A stretch of DNA of 64,000 nt. Origin: Brucella pseudogrignonensis (GTDB lineage Bacteria; Pseudomonadota; Alphaproteobacteria; Rhizobiales; Rhizobiaceae). Position 1 is the first letter of the stretch. Every line of letters begins with the position of its first letter. Of this stretch, positions 1 to 8,452 are shown piece by piece. Position numbers and translations under genes: made by a program. The stretch lies in assembly GCF_002252525.1 (NCBI RefSeq), contig NZ_NNRM01000041.1:221837-285836 (forward strand), given 5' to 3'. The notes below the pieces were generated by a model. It searched no databases. It had not been told where the DNA came from and saw only the letters and a list, made by a program, of their open reading frames with translations.

Positions 1-404
1 CGCAGACCGTCCTTCGCCACAAGCAGCATCAGGTGATGCTGACCGGCGGCAACATCCGCCGCGAAACCATGTCGGTCTCCGGACGACTGGTCGATACGGC
101 ACTTTCGGAAATGCGCTTCGACACCTTTGTCATGGGTGCAGACAGCATTGAGCCAGAAACGGGCGTCAGCACTTTTCTGGAAGACGAAGCCCATGAAAAC
201 CGCGCGATGATCGAGGCTTCTGGCCGTGTCATCGTTCTGGCCGACAAGACCAAATTCAGCAAACCACGGCTGCATCGTATCTGCGCAATGGATCGGATTA
301 CGGCGATCATAACCGATCTTGAACCCAATCACGAAATAGCCAACCGCATCCGCGAACGCGGTGTGCGTGTCATCAGTACTCAAGAGGACGGCGTTAATGA
401 CTAA
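1..404 (+). CDS. DeoR-family transcriptional regulator, C-terminal part (cut by window edge)
   Basis: The open frame enters from the left edge (first full codon at base 3), so the N-terminal winged-helix domain is not visible. What remains is the sugar-phosphate-sensing half of a DeoR regulator: the run around RRETMSVSGRLVDTALSEM, then FVMGADSIEPETGVST, then VIVLADKTKFSKP and a tail with ITDLEPNHEIANRIRERGV. This arrangement is typical of DeoR/GlpR/AgaR repressors, which bind a phosphorylated sugar. The stop overlaps the next start by 8 bases, so it is translationally coupled to the amino-sugar genes behind it and is probably their AgaR-like repressor (inference from context). The family call is firm; the ligand is not. 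Confidence 0.88.
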   Translation, partial: QTVLRHKQHQVMLTGGNIRRETMSVSGRLVDTALSEMRFDTFVMGADSIEPETGVSTFLEDEAHENRAMIEASGRVIVLADKTKFSKPRLHRICAMDRITAIITDLEPNHEIANRIRERGVRVISTQEDGVND

Positions 405-1479
405 ACTGGAAACGAGCCACACCTGGCAGGAAATTCATGCACAGCCGGGCATCTGGCAGGCATGGGCAGCACCTCTTGCCACTCAGTCGGCTGAAATCCG
501 TGAATGGATCGCCGCCAAGGGTATCAAGCGTATCGTTTTCAGCGGCGCAGGCACCTCGGCTTTCATCGGTCAGGCTCTTGCATCGGTCAAGGCTGGCGCG
601 ATTTCGCTCACTGCCATTCCAACCACCGACATTGTTTCCAATCCGTCCGAAACACTTTCTGATGATGGCGAACTGCTCGTTGTGCAGTTTGGCCGTAGCG
701 GCAACAGCTCGGAAACCATTGCAACGCTCGACCTGCTGGATGAGCATTTCCCGAAGGCTCATCGCCTCAACATCACCTGCAATGGCGAAAGCGCACTGGC
801 CGTTCGCGCAGCGAAAGGCCCGGGCGAACAGCGCGTGATCGTTCTGCCAGCAGCAACGCACGATCAGGCTTTTGCAATGACGTCGAGCTATACGACAATG
901 CTTTTGTCGGCACTCGCCTGCATTGATGGCAATGTTGATGTCGCCGACAAGCTTAACAAGCTCTCGGCTGCGGGTACTAAGGCACTTGCACAGCTCGACG
1001 CAACGCCTGCCCCGCATCCAGACCGCGCAATCTTCTTGGGCTCCGGCGCACTGACCGGCGTTTCCCGCGAAAGCGCACTCAAGGTTCTGGAGCTGACCGC
1101 AGGTCAGGTCATGACAAACTGGGACAGCACGCTCGGCTTCCGTCATGGTCCAAAAGCTTCGGTTGTCGGCAACACCCGCGTTGTGGTCTTCATTCACCCG
1201 GATCAGCATACCGCGCGTTATGATCGCGACATCGCAGTTGAAATTGCTCAGCAGTTCCCGACAGCGACCGTTACGACTGTTGGTGGCGAAGGCTGTGATC
1301 TTGCGCTTGATCTTACCGGCGACAGCCGCTGGGATGCCGTACTCTACGTGCTTCTTGCGCAGATCTGGTCCGCCCGCTGGTCGGCAGAACTCGATCTCAA
1401 CATCGACAATCCATTTATTGATCAGGGCAACCTGACACGCGTTGTTTCCGGGGTTAAGATTTACCCCTTTGCAGCATGA
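397..1479 (+). CDS. agaS: SIS-domain aldose/ketose isomerase-deaminase, AgaS-like
   Basis: 360 residues with two SIS domains. The first carries VFSGAGTSAFIGQA (about residues 47-60) and FGRSGNSSET (99-108), the sugar-phosphate loops; the second has SRESALKVLELTAG and a TLGFRHGPKA motif. AgaS-type enzymes convert galactosamine-6-phosphate to tagatose-6-phosphate with loss of ammonia in the cytoplasm. The ATG at 397 has AGAGGA about 8 bases upstream and overlaps the regulator stop; an in-frame ATG at 361 lies inside the regulator and is less likely. The neighbours (ROK kinase, NagA, tagatose-bisphosphate aldolase-type subunit) favour the galactosamine reading over a GlmS-like or glucosamine role. 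Confidence 0.82.
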   Translation: MTKLETSHTWQEIHAQPGIWQAWAAPLATQSAEIREWIAAKGIKRIVFSGAGTSAFIGQALASVKAGAISLTAIPTTDIVSNPSETLSDDGELLVVQFGRSGNSSETIATLDLLDEHFPKAHRLNITCNGESALAVRAAKGPGEQRVIVLPAATHDQAFAMTSSYTTMLLSALACIDGNVDVADKLNKLSAAGTKALAQLDATPAPHPDRAIFLGSGALTGVSRESALKVLELTAGQVMTNWDSTLGFRHGPKASVVGNTRVVVFIHPDQHTARYDRDIAVEIAQQFPTATVTTVGGEGCDLALDLTGDSRWDAVLYVLLAQIWSARWSAELDLNIDNPFIDQGNLTRVVSGVKIYPFAA

Positions 1480-1493
1480 AACACGAGGTCAGC

Positions 1494-2417
1494 ATGATCT
1501 GCGGCGCCATTGATCTGGGCGGCACCAAAATTGAGGGCCGCCTGTTCGACGCAAATATGGAAACGGTTCTGACACGGCGCATTCCAACGCCTGTCAGCGA
1601 CTTTGAGGCCTTTATCGATGGGCTTTCGGCGCAGATTGAATGGCTGACCGAGACGGCGGGCAATCCAAATCTGCCCGTCGGCATCAGCCTGCCGGGCTGG
1701 ATTGATCCAGCCACCGGACACGGCTTTGCATCCAATATTCCCATCACCGGTCGCGATGTGGGCACAGCACTGGTCAAACGTTTCGGGCGCAGCTTTCCGC
1801 TCATGAACGACTGCATGGCTTTCGCCTATTCGGAAGCGCATGGCGGTGCAGCCGAAGGCAGCGAAGCGATGATTGGCCTGATTGTCGGCACCGGCATGGG
1901 CGCTGGTGTGGTCATCAATGGCGAGATTCCGCCGCGCTATAATGGTCTTGCGCTGGAAATCGGTCACACGGGTATGCCTGCACGCGTTCTGAGCGAGCAG
2001 AACCTGCCATTGATCCCTTGCGGCTGCGGCAAGACGGGTTGCATGGAACGCTATGTTTCAGGCACGGGCCTTGCCGATATTTCCAAGATCAAGCTCAATG
2101 AGACCATCTCTAATCAGGAACTGACATTGCGCGCATCCAATGGCGATGCGAACGCAGAAAAAGTGCTCGATGACTGGGCTGATCTGATGGCGGAATCGCT
2201 TCTGACCATGCAGCTCGTCATCGATCCGGATTGTTTCGTTCTTGGCGGCGGTCTTTCCAATATGGATGGTGTTGCCGAACGCGTCTCAAAGGCATTTGAA
2301 AAGCGTAAGCTTGGACCCACACGCATACCCGCCATCAGAACTGCACGTTTCGGTGATAGTTCAGGTGCACGCGGCGTTGCGCTCTACGCACTTAATCATT
2401 CTGGAGAAAGCCAATGA
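1494..2417 (+). CDS. ROK-family sugar kinase (probably N-acetylhexosamine kinase)
   Basis: About 307 residues of a ROK kinase. The ATP phosphate-binding loop is at the very N-terminus (AIDLGGTKIEG); then come LPVGISLPGWIDP, NDCMAFAYSEAHGGA and GTGMGAGVVINGE, followed by the ROK zinc signature EIGHTG...PCGCGKTGCMERY. It would phosphorylate an amino sugar, likely GlcNAc or GalNAc, giving the substrate of the NagA encoded next. The start at 1494 has GAGG six bases upstream; an in-frame ATG at 1476 overlaps the agaS stop (ATGA) and is the alternative. The gene overlaps nagA by 4 bases, so one operon. Substrate is inferred from context. Confidence 0.85.
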   Translation: MICGAIDLGGTKIEGRLFDANMETVLTRRIPTPVSDFEAFIDGLSAQIEWLTETAGNPNLPVGISLPGWIDPATGHGFASNIPITGRDVGTALVKRFGRSFPLMNDCMAFAYSEAHGGAAEGSEAMIGLIVGTGMGAGVVINGEIPPRYNGLALEIGHTGMPARVLSEQNLPLIPCGCGKTGCMERYVSGTGLADISKIKLNETISNQELTLRASNGDANAEKVLDDWADLMAESLLTMQLVIDPDCFVLGGGLSNMDGVAERVSKAFEKRKLGPTRIPAIRTARFGDSSGARGVALYALNHSGESQ

Positions 2418-3511
2418 CCCGTCTTGTCGCCCCCGATTATGTCTTTCTGAATGGGCGACTTCAGACTGGTCTGGTGGCCGAGATCGGCCAGCAAGGCATT
2501 ACCCGTCTTCGTCCACGCAAGTCGGATGAAACGCCGGACCTCACGCCGCATGTGCTGATGCCAGCCTGCATCGACCTGCAGGTCAATGGTGCGGGCGGCG
2601 TCATGCTGAACTCGGAAACCAGTGCAAAGGGCATCGCGCATATCATCTCGACATTGCGCAAACTCGGCACTGCTTGGGTTCTGCCAACGCTCATTACCTG
2701 CGAGCCGGATCGCATCATTCAGGCAGCCCATGCAGCAGTTGAATGCAAGGGCATGGATGGCTTCTTCGGCCTGCACATTGAAGGCCCGCATCTCAACCCT
2801 GCCCGTAAGGGCACGCATCGCGTTGAATTCATCCGCCCGATGGATGCATCCACGCTTGAAGCGCTGAAAATTCTGCGTAAGGCGGATGTGCCTGTCATGC
2901 TGACGCTGGCACCGGAAATGGTGCCGGGCGACACGATCCGCGAGATCGCTGATATGGGTGTCGTGGTTTCCGCCGGTCACACCAACGGCACGACGGAACA
3001 GGCCCGCGCCGGGCTTGAAGCTGGCATCAGCTGCTTCACCCATGTTTACAACGCCATGCCGCCAATGACATCGCGTGAGCCGGGCGTGGTCGGCACTGCA
3101 ATTGGCAGCGATGCTTTCGTCGGCATCATTGTTGATGGGCATCATGTGACATGGGAAATGGTCGGCGTCGCATGGCGTGCGCGCCCAAAGCGCGATCGCA
3201 TGTTCCTTGTATCAGACGCCATGTCGACCATTGGCGGCCCGGATCATTTCGAGCTTTATGGCGAACGCATCGAAGTGCGCGATGGTGCACTCGTTAACGC
3301 CGCCGGTTCCTTAGCTGGCGCCCATATCGATATGGTCGGCTGCCTTGCCAATCTCGTTCAGCATGTCGGCGTGTCGCTTGAAGAAGCCATTCGCGCCGCC
3401 TGTGTTGTGCCTGCCGATGTGATGGGCGTAGCTTCACCGAACCTTGGTGCCGGAACCCCACTACCAGAGGTTCTTGCTCTGGATAACAATCTTCAGCGCA
3501 TTTCTCTTTGA
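2414..3511 (+). CDS. nagA: N-acetylglucosamine-6-phosphate (or GalNAc-6-P) deacetylase
   Basis: 365 residues, the usual length of NagA. It removes acetate from N-acetylhexosamine-6-phosphate in the cytoplasm. Visible family motifs are IDLQVNGAGG near the N-terminus, GLHIEGPHLNPARKGTH, SAGHTNGT, FTHVYNAMPP and FLVSDAMSTIGG, which carry the metal-binding and catalytic His/Glu/Asp residues of this amidohydrolase. The ATG overlaps the kinase stop (ATGA), so the two are coupled. Beside an AgaS-type isomerase and a GatZ-like protein, the substrate may be GalNAc-6-phosphate (the AgaA role) rather than GlcNAc-6-phosphate; sequence reading alone does not decide this. Confidence 0.9.
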   Translation: MTRLVAPDYVFLNGRLQTGLVAEIGQQGITRLRPRKSDETPDLTPHVLMPACIDLQVNGAGGVMLNSETSAKGIAHIISTLRKLGTAWVLPTLITCEPDRIIQAAHAAVECKGMDGFFGLHIEGPHLNPARKGTHRVEFIRPMDASTLEALKILRKADVPVMLTLAPEMVPGDTIREIADMGVVVSAGHTNGTTEQARAGLEAGISCFTHVYNAMPPMTSREPGVVGTAIGSDAFVGIIVDGHHVTWEMVGVAWRARPKRDRMFLVSDAMSTIGGPDHFELYGERIEVRDGALVNAAGSLAGAHIDMVGCLANLVQHVGVSLEEAIRAACVVPADVMGVASPNLGAGTPLPEVLALDNNLQRISL

Positions 3512-3566
3512 AATTAAAACGCATCCCGAAAGCCGCTAAACAGCTTTTTACCTATGGAGTCCCGTT

Positions 3567-4853
3567 ATGAGCAGCACTCAGACCTTGAGCAAACTTCCCG
3601 CCCGCTACGCGAGCGGTGCGCGCGGAGGCATCACCTCGATCTGCTCGGCACATCCTCTGGTTATCGAAGCAGCCCTTCTTGAAGGCATTGCAACCAAGAC
3701 CGACGTTCTGATCGAAGCCACCTGCAATCAGGTCAATCAGGATGGCGGCTATACCGGCATGACACCGGCCGATTTCCGCCGTTTTGTCGAAGACATCGCA
3801 GCCCGTCTCGGCTTTGACACCAAGCACCTTATTCTGGGCGGTGATCACCTCGGCCCAAATCCTTGGAAGCACTTGTCGGCTGAAGAAGCCATGGCCAAGT
3901 CCGAAGTGATGATGGATGGCTTTGTGCGTGCAGGCTTCACCAAAATCCATCTCGACACGTCGATGGGCTGCGCTGGTGAACCGGTTGCGCTCCCCGATGC
4001 CGTGACCGCTGAACGCGCAGCACGTCTCGCCAAAGTTGCAGAAAAAGCAGCCGCTGAGTCCGGCTTTGATCTGCCTGTCTATATTGTCGGCACGGAAGTT
4101 CCGATCCCGGGCGGCGCGATGGAAGAAATCGAAGATCTGGAACTGACAAAGCCAGATGCGGCCCTTGAAACCATCGCCATTCACCGTAAGGCTTTTGCAG
4201 CCCTTGGCTTAGAGGATGCATTCTCGCGCGCCATCGGCGTTGTCGTGCAGCCGGGCGTGGAATTCGGCAATGAAAACGTTGTCTATTACGATAGCAACAA
4301 AGCGACCGCTTTAAGCGGCGTTCTCAACCAGACACCGCAATTCGTCTTTGAAGCCCATTCGACCGACTATCAGCCGGTTGAGGCGCTGTCGGCGCTGGTT
4401 CATGATGGCTTTGCCATTCTGAAAGTCGGACCCGGCCTGACGTTCGCGCTGCGTGAAGCGCTCTACGGCCTTGATCAGATTGCAGCTTTCCTGGACAAGC
4501 TGCCGGAAGAAGAGACCGTTCGTGGCAAGCTTGAGAAGTTGCTGCTCAACGAGCCCAAGAACTGGGAGAAATATTATCATGGCGATGCGGAAGAGCTGCG
4601 TCTTCAACGCCATTTCTCCTATAGCGACCGCATTCGCTATTACTGGCCACATCCGGAAGCCACAGCAGCCGTCAATTCGCTGCTCAAGCGTCTTGAAGGT
4701 CGCAAAATTCCAGAAACGCTGATCAGCCAGTATCTCGGAACACTTTATCCAGCTGTTGCAGCGGGCAAGGTTGAAGCCACGCCCCATGCGCTGATGGTCG
4801 AAGCCGTCAGAAACGTTATCCGCGTCTATGGAAAAGCCGTCGGAACGCATTGA
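3567..4853 (+). CDS. D-tagatose-1,6-bisphosphate aldolase-associated subunit, GatZ/KbaZ family
   Basis: 428 residues, the length of GatZ/KbaZ proteins. Recognisable stretches are GGITSICSAHPLVIEAAL, LIEATCNQVNQDGGYTGM, LILGGDHLGPNPW, IHLDTSMGCAGEP, YIVGTEVPIPGGA and VGPGLTFALREALYGL. In enteric bacteria this subunit supports the GatY/KbaY class II aldolase that splits tagatose-1,6-bisphosphate. No GatY-like gene and no tagatose-6-phosphate kinase lie in this window, so either they lie elsewhere or the protein acts alone. Last gene of the amino-sugar operon, 55 bases after nagA with its own GGAG site, and followed by a terminator hairpin. Confidence 0.85.
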   Translation: MSSTQTLSKLPARYASGARGGITSICSAHPLVIEAALLEGIATKTDVLIEATCNQVNQDGGYTGMTPADFRRFVEDIAARLGFDTKHLILGGDHLGPNPWKHLSAEEAMAKSEVMMDGFVRAGFTKIHLDTSMGCAGEPVALPDAVTAERAARLAKVAEKAAAESGFDLPVYIVGTEVPIPGGAMEEIEDLELTKPDAALETIAIHRKAFAALGLEDAFSRAIGVVVQPGVEFGNENVVYYDSNKATALSGVLNQTPQFVFEAHSTDYQPVEALSALVHDGFAILKVGPGLTFALREALYGLDQIAAFLDKLPEEETVRGKLEKLLLNEPKNWEKYYHGDAEELRLQRHFSYSDRIRYYWPHPEATAAVNSLLKRLEGRKIPETLISQYLGTLYPAVAAGKVEATPHALMVEAVRNVIRVYGKAVGTH

Positions 4854-4865
4854 ATATCGAATGAA

Positions 4866-4891
4866 AGAGGCGCGTGAAACTCCGCGCCTCT
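4866..4891. terminator. Bidirectional hairpin terminator between convergent genes
   Basis: Inverted repeat AGAGGCGCG / CGCGCCTCT with a loop of about 8 bases. It lies just past the GatZ-like stop and before the 3' end of the M20 amidohydrolase on the other strand. No long T-run follows on either side, so efficiency is uncertain. Confidence 0.6.
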
Positions 4892-4902
4892 CACCGAACA
4901 AC

Positions 4903-6057
4903 TCAAACCTTAAGGCTGTCCTTAGCCAGATTATGGAAAAAGGACACTCCGCGCTCCAATATTTCATCATTGAAATTATAGGTCGCCGTGTGCAGACCAG
5001 AGCTGTCGCCATTTCCGATCAGGAGATACGCGCCAGCCGACTTTTCCAGCATGAAGGAAAAGTCTTCGCTACCCATAAATGGTCGGTCGAGTTCTTCAAA
5101 AGCATCTTCGCCATAATGCTGCGTCACTGTCGCCTTCGCCTGCTCGAATGCCGCCGCATCGTTGATGGTTGCCGGATAGCCGGTCATCCAGTCAAAGCTC
5201 ACATCCGCGCCGTAGCTCGCTGCCTGCATCTTTGCGACTTGTTCGACCTTATCACGCAGTATCTTGCGAATGACCGGGTCGGTGGCACGCATCGAGATTT
5301 CAAGCTTGGCCGTATCAGGAATGACATTACAAACCGCACCCGAATTAAACGCACCGACGGTAATCACGCTGGCCTGATGTGGCGAGACAGTGCGAGAGAC
5401 GATGGTCTGCAGGGCCATGACAATGCTTGACGCGACCACGATTGGATCAACCGTCTTTTCAGGCTCTGCACCATGTCCGCCACTGCCCTTAACCATCAGT
5501 GTCAGTGCATCAATGGAAGCAGCAATCGGGCCTGCCTTGGAAGCAAATTTGCCGGCTTCCAAACCCGGCCAGTTATGGAGCGCAAACACCTGATCGCAAG
5601 GGAAGCGTTCAAAGAGCCCCTCCTCGATCATGATCTGAGCACCGCCATAATTTTCCTCAGCGGGCTGGAAAATGAAATGAACTGTTCCCGAAAAATCTTC
5701 GTCCGCTGCGAGCGACCAAGCAGCGCCCAGCAGCATTGCGGTATGACCGTCATGGCCACAGGCATGCATCTTGCCGGCATTCTTACTTGCATAAGTCAGA
5801 CCAGTTTCTTCCAAGATTGGTAGAGCGTCAAAATCAGCACGGAAGCCTATGGAGCGGTTTGAATTGCCCCGGCGCAGAGAGGCAACAATGCCAGTCTTGG
5901 CAAGCCCGCGGCTCAGTTCATAGCCCCATTCCTGCAAGCGGGATGCAATATAGTCGGAAGTCTCAACTTCCTCTAATCCCAGCTCGGGAATGCTATGCAG
6001 ATGCCTGCGGATAGCTTTAAGTTCATCCTCAAATGCACCCAATTTTTTATCGGTCAT
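4903..6057 (-). CDS. M20-family amidohydrolase (hippurate hydrolase / N-acyl-amino-acid amidohydrolase type)
   Basis: 384 residues, the common length of the M20D hippuricase/IAA-amidohydrolase family. Metal ligands are visible in KMHACGHDGHTAMLLG and FIFQPAEENYGGAQ; GSGGHGAEPEKTVDPI starts the lid domain and FMGSEDFSFML the C-terminal metal motif. These cytoplasmic zinc or manganese enzymes cleave N-acyl amino acids. It is the last gene of a minus-strand operon, 11 bases after the ABC ATPase, with a strong GGGGGG ribosome site. Its acyl-amino-acid substrate is presumably imported by that transporter (inference). Confidence 0.85.
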   Translation of the reverse strand: MTDKKLGAFEDELKAIRRHLHSIPELGLEEVETSDYIASRLQEWGYELSRGLAKTGIVASLRRGNSNRSIGFRADFDALPILEETGLTYASKNAGKMHACGHDGHTAMLLGAAWSLAADEDFSGTVHFIFQPAEENYGGAQIMIEEGLFERFPCDQVFALHNWPGLEAGKFASKAGPIAASIDALTLMVKGSGGHGAEPEKTVDPIVVASSIVMALQTIVSRTVSPHQASVITVGAFNSGAVCNVIPDTAKLEISMRATDPVIRKILRDKVEQVAKMQAASYGADVSFDWMTGYPATINDAAAFEQAKATVTQHYGEDAFEELDRPFMGSEDFSFMLEKSAGAYLLIGNGDSSGLHTATYNFNDEILERGVSFFHNLAKDSLKV

Positions 6058-6068
6058 GATTTCCCCCC

Positions 6069-6833
6069 TTAATTCATGTGCAAGAATTGACGCAGGCGCT
6101 GCGACTGAGGATTGCGCATCACGATATCAGGCGAACCGCGCTCTTCAACCAGCCCCTTGTGCAGGAAGATGACTTCGCTCGAAATTTCGCGTGCAAGCGC
6201 CATTTCATGTGTCACCATCACCATTGTCCGGCCTTCTTCGGCGAGTTTTTTGATAACCTGCAGCACTTCCGTCACCAGCTCTGGATCAAGCGCAGAAGTC
6301 GGCTCATCAAACAGCATGACTTCAGGTTTCATAGCGAGTGCACGAGCAATTGCAGCGCGCTGCTGCTGTCCGCCGGAAAGCTGGGTAGGGTACTGATCAC
6401 GTTTGGGTGCGATCCCCACCTTCTTCATCAGAACTTCTGCTTCTGCCAAAGCTTCCGCCTTCGACATGCCCAGAACATGGATCGGTCCTTCGATGATGTT
6501 CTCAAGGATCGTTCGATGCGACCAAAGATTAAAGCTCTGAAACACCATTCCCAGACGCGTGCGGACATGTTCAAGCTGACGCGGATCGGCAGCATGGGAT
6601 TTTCCGTCGCGTCCGGCGTTGGTGCGGATGACTTCACCCGCAACTGCGATCTCGCCTTCATCTGGAGTCTCCAGATAGTTGATGCAGCGCAGCAAAGTGC
6701 TTTTGCCAGAACCACTGCTGCCAATCAGCGATATGACATCGCCTTTCTTGGCTTCAAAGGAGATGCCTTTTAGAACCTCGACACCAGCGAAGCTCTTGTG
6801 AATGTTTTTGACGGTCAGTGCCATGGACGTCAT
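6069..6833 (-). CDS. Polar amino acid ABC transporter, ATP-binding protein (HisP/GlnQ type)
   Basis: 254 residues. Walker [14 protein letters not shown]-loop FQSFNLW, signature LSGGQQQR, Walker [16 protein letters not shown] and switch His in VTHEMALA are all intact. The extended [14 protein letters not shown] and DPELVTEVL segments are characteristic of HisP/GlnQ-class importers for polar or basic amino acids. ATG at 6833 has AGGAGC at good spacing; ATG at 6824 is an alternative. It follows the two permeases and precedes the M20 hydrolase in one operon. An arginine or acyl-amino-acid substrate is suggested by neighbours only. Confidence 0.93.
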   Translation of the reverse strand: MTSMALTVKNIHKSFAGVEVLKGISFEAKKGDVISLIGSSGSGKSTLLRCINYLETPDEGEIAVAGEVIRTNAGRDGKSHAADPRQLEHVRTRLGMVFQSFNLWSHRTILENIIEGPIHVLGMSKAEALAEAEVLMKKVGIAPKRDQYPTQLSGGQQQRAAIARALAMKPEVMLFDEPTSALDPELVTEVLQVIKKLAEEGRTMVMVTHEMALAREISSEVIFLHKGLVEERGSPDIVMRNPQSQRLRQFLHMN

Positions 6834-6854
6834 TTAAATTGCTCCTGAAACAGA

Positions 6855-7556
6855 TCAGACCATCGACGCGCGTGAGCTGCTCATGCGCCGTTCGACCCAG
6901 TTCATGATCCGGGTAAGGATGAACACAACGGTGAAATAGAGGATGCCTGCCGCAATCAACGGCTCGAATATCGACAATGAACTGCGTTGCAACGCGCGTG
7001 CGGTTCCCATCACTTCCATGATCGTAATTGTGGAAGCAAGCGAAGTGGATTTGAGCAGGATGATAAGATCACTGGTCAGAACCGGCATACAATGACGGAA
7101 GGCCAGCGGAAGGGTGACGCGGCGCAGAATCTTGAACCGGCTCATACCGATAGAAAGTGCTGCTTCGATCTGTCCGCGTGGGATTGACTTGATAGCGCCG
7201 CGAATAACCTCGGCATTGTATGCCCCCTGATTGAGGCTCAGCGCAAACACTGCATACCACAGGCCATCACGCATATATGGCCAAAGGAAGCTGTGTCTGA
7301 CCCATGTGCCTGGCAGGATCTGCCCGAGCCCGTAATAGATCAGATAAAGCTGCACCAGAAGCGGCGTGCCCCGGAAAATGAAGGTGTAGACAAATGCCGG
7401 CCATTTCAGAATACGGCTCTTTGAAAGCAACGCCAGTGCACTCAGCGTACCAAAGATCAGGCCGATAACGCCTGCTGTTGCCGTCAAAAGCAATGTCAGC
7501 GGCATCGCCTTAATCAACGGCGGCAGGAACTCAACGATTTTAGTGATCGATTCCAT
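6855..7556 (-). CDS. Polar amino acid ABC transporter permease (HisM/GlnP type)
   Basis: 233 residues with about five hydrophobic segments. The FRGTPLLVQLYLIYYG motif and the EAA loop (GAYNAEVIRGAIKSIPRGQIEAALSIGM) mark an amino-acid importer inner-membrane subunit that contacts the ATPase. Its start overlaps the preceding permease stop by one base (TAATG), which indicates translational coupling. Works as a heteromer with the permease at 7556-8269. Confidence 0.93.
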   Translation of the reverse strand: MESITKIVEFLPPLIKAMPLTLLLTATAGVIGLIFGTLSALALLSKSRILKWPAFVYTFIFRGTPLLVQLYLIYYGLGQILPGTWVRHSFLWPYMRDGLWYAVFALSLNQGAYNAEVIRGAIKSIPRGQIEAALSIGMSRFKILRRVTLPLAFRHCMPVLTSDLIILLKSTSLASTITIMEVMGTARALQRSSLSIFEPLIAAGILYFTVVFILTRIMNWVERRMSSSRASMV

Positions 7557-8269
7557 TATCCGTGCCCCCGGCTCAGGCGTTTTTCAAGCCGTGCAATTAT
7601 CAGAACTGAAACCAGTGTGATGCCCAGGAACAGGAGTGCCGTCAGGCCATAAAAGAACACATATTGCTTGGTGGATGCAGCAGCGCGGTAGCCCGTATAA
7701 AGCAACTCATGGAAGGAACCGAGAACCGAAATGATCGCGCTTTCCTTGGTTATCGAAAGCCAGAGATTGCCAATGCCGGGAACAGCATGACGCATCATTT
7801 GCGGGAAGGTAACGCGGGTAAATATCTGACGACGACGCATCCCGATGGAAAGTGCCGCTTCGATCTGCCCTCGCGGAATTGCCAGATAAGATGCACGCAA
7901 CACTTCAGTCATGAATGCGCCGTTGACGAAAGCCAGCGCAATGATTGCAGCCCAAAAGGCGCTAAACTGGAAATCACTGCCGACAAGGCCCGTCGCCTTG
8001 AGAAGCCGTTCCGCACCTGTCGCAACAGAGAAATAGAGCAGCAGAATAACAAGCAGTTCCGGCAGAGCGCGAACCACCGTTGTATAAAGATCAGCAATCG
8101 CTTTCGTGAAACGGTTTCGCGAAAGCTTCCCTGATGCGGCGGTGAGCCCAAAGAGGAATGAGACTGCAAATGCCACGGCCGAGACCTGCAAGGTCATCAG
8201 AAGTCCGTGTGCGAACTCGTCTCCCCAGCCCTCGCTTCCCCAGGTTAACAGTTGCCAATAAGAATCCAT
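7556..8269 (-). CDS. Polar amino acid ABC transporter permease (HisQ/ArtQ type)
   Basis: 237 residues from the ATG at 8269 (MDSYWQLLTWG). An in-frame ATG at 8320 would add 17 residues of unlikely composition. The EAA loop reads GAFMTEVLRASYLAIPRGQIEAALSIGM, closely matching its partner permease. N-terminal membrane segment at about residues 22-42. It lies downstream of the binding-protein gene with a 183-base gap holding a hairpin. Confidence 0.9.
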   Translation of the reverse strand: MDSYWQLLTWGSEGWGDEFAHGLLMTLQVSAVAFAVSFLFGLTAASGKLSRNRFTKAIADLYTTVVRALPELLVILLLYFSVATGAERLLKATGLVGSDFQFSAFWAAIIALAFVNGAFMTEVLRASYLAIPRGQIEAALSIGMRRRQIFTRVTFPQMMRHAVPGIGNLWLSITKESAIISVLGSFHELLYTGYRAAASTKQYVFFYGLTALLFLGITLVSVLIIARLEKRLSRGHG

Positions 8270-8417
8270 GCAGATTAATCCGATCAAAAAGCCAGACGCT
8301 TCGCACGGAGCGCCACGCATCTCTATGGACGCAAGAGGGGCGCTCCAGCTTATTAAGTTTACGCATCCGTCATTCCAAAGTCGATTTGGACCTTGGGTCG
8401 ATGCCGTAAGCGAAGGC

Positions 8418-8439
8418 CGAACGCCGCTACCGGCGTTCG
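8418..8439 (-). terminator. Hairpin between binding-protein gene and permease genes
   Basis: Perfect 8-bp stem CGAACGCC / GGCGTTCG with a six-base loop and no T-run. Hairpins at this spot in binding-protein operons often stabilise the 3' end of the binding-protein message or partly terminate, so that the binding protein outnumbers the permeases. That role is inferred from position. Confidence 0.45.
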
Positions 8440-8452
8440 TTTCCTTAAAGGA

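Noticed and set aside
394-1209. 271-codon minus-strand frame opposite the isomerase gene
   Set aside because: Mirror of a real gene with intact SIS motifs on the plus strand; no family resemblance and no ribosome site.
2396-3145. 249-codon minus-strand frame opposite nagA
   Set aside because: Shadow frame; NagA motifs are on the plus strand across the whole span.
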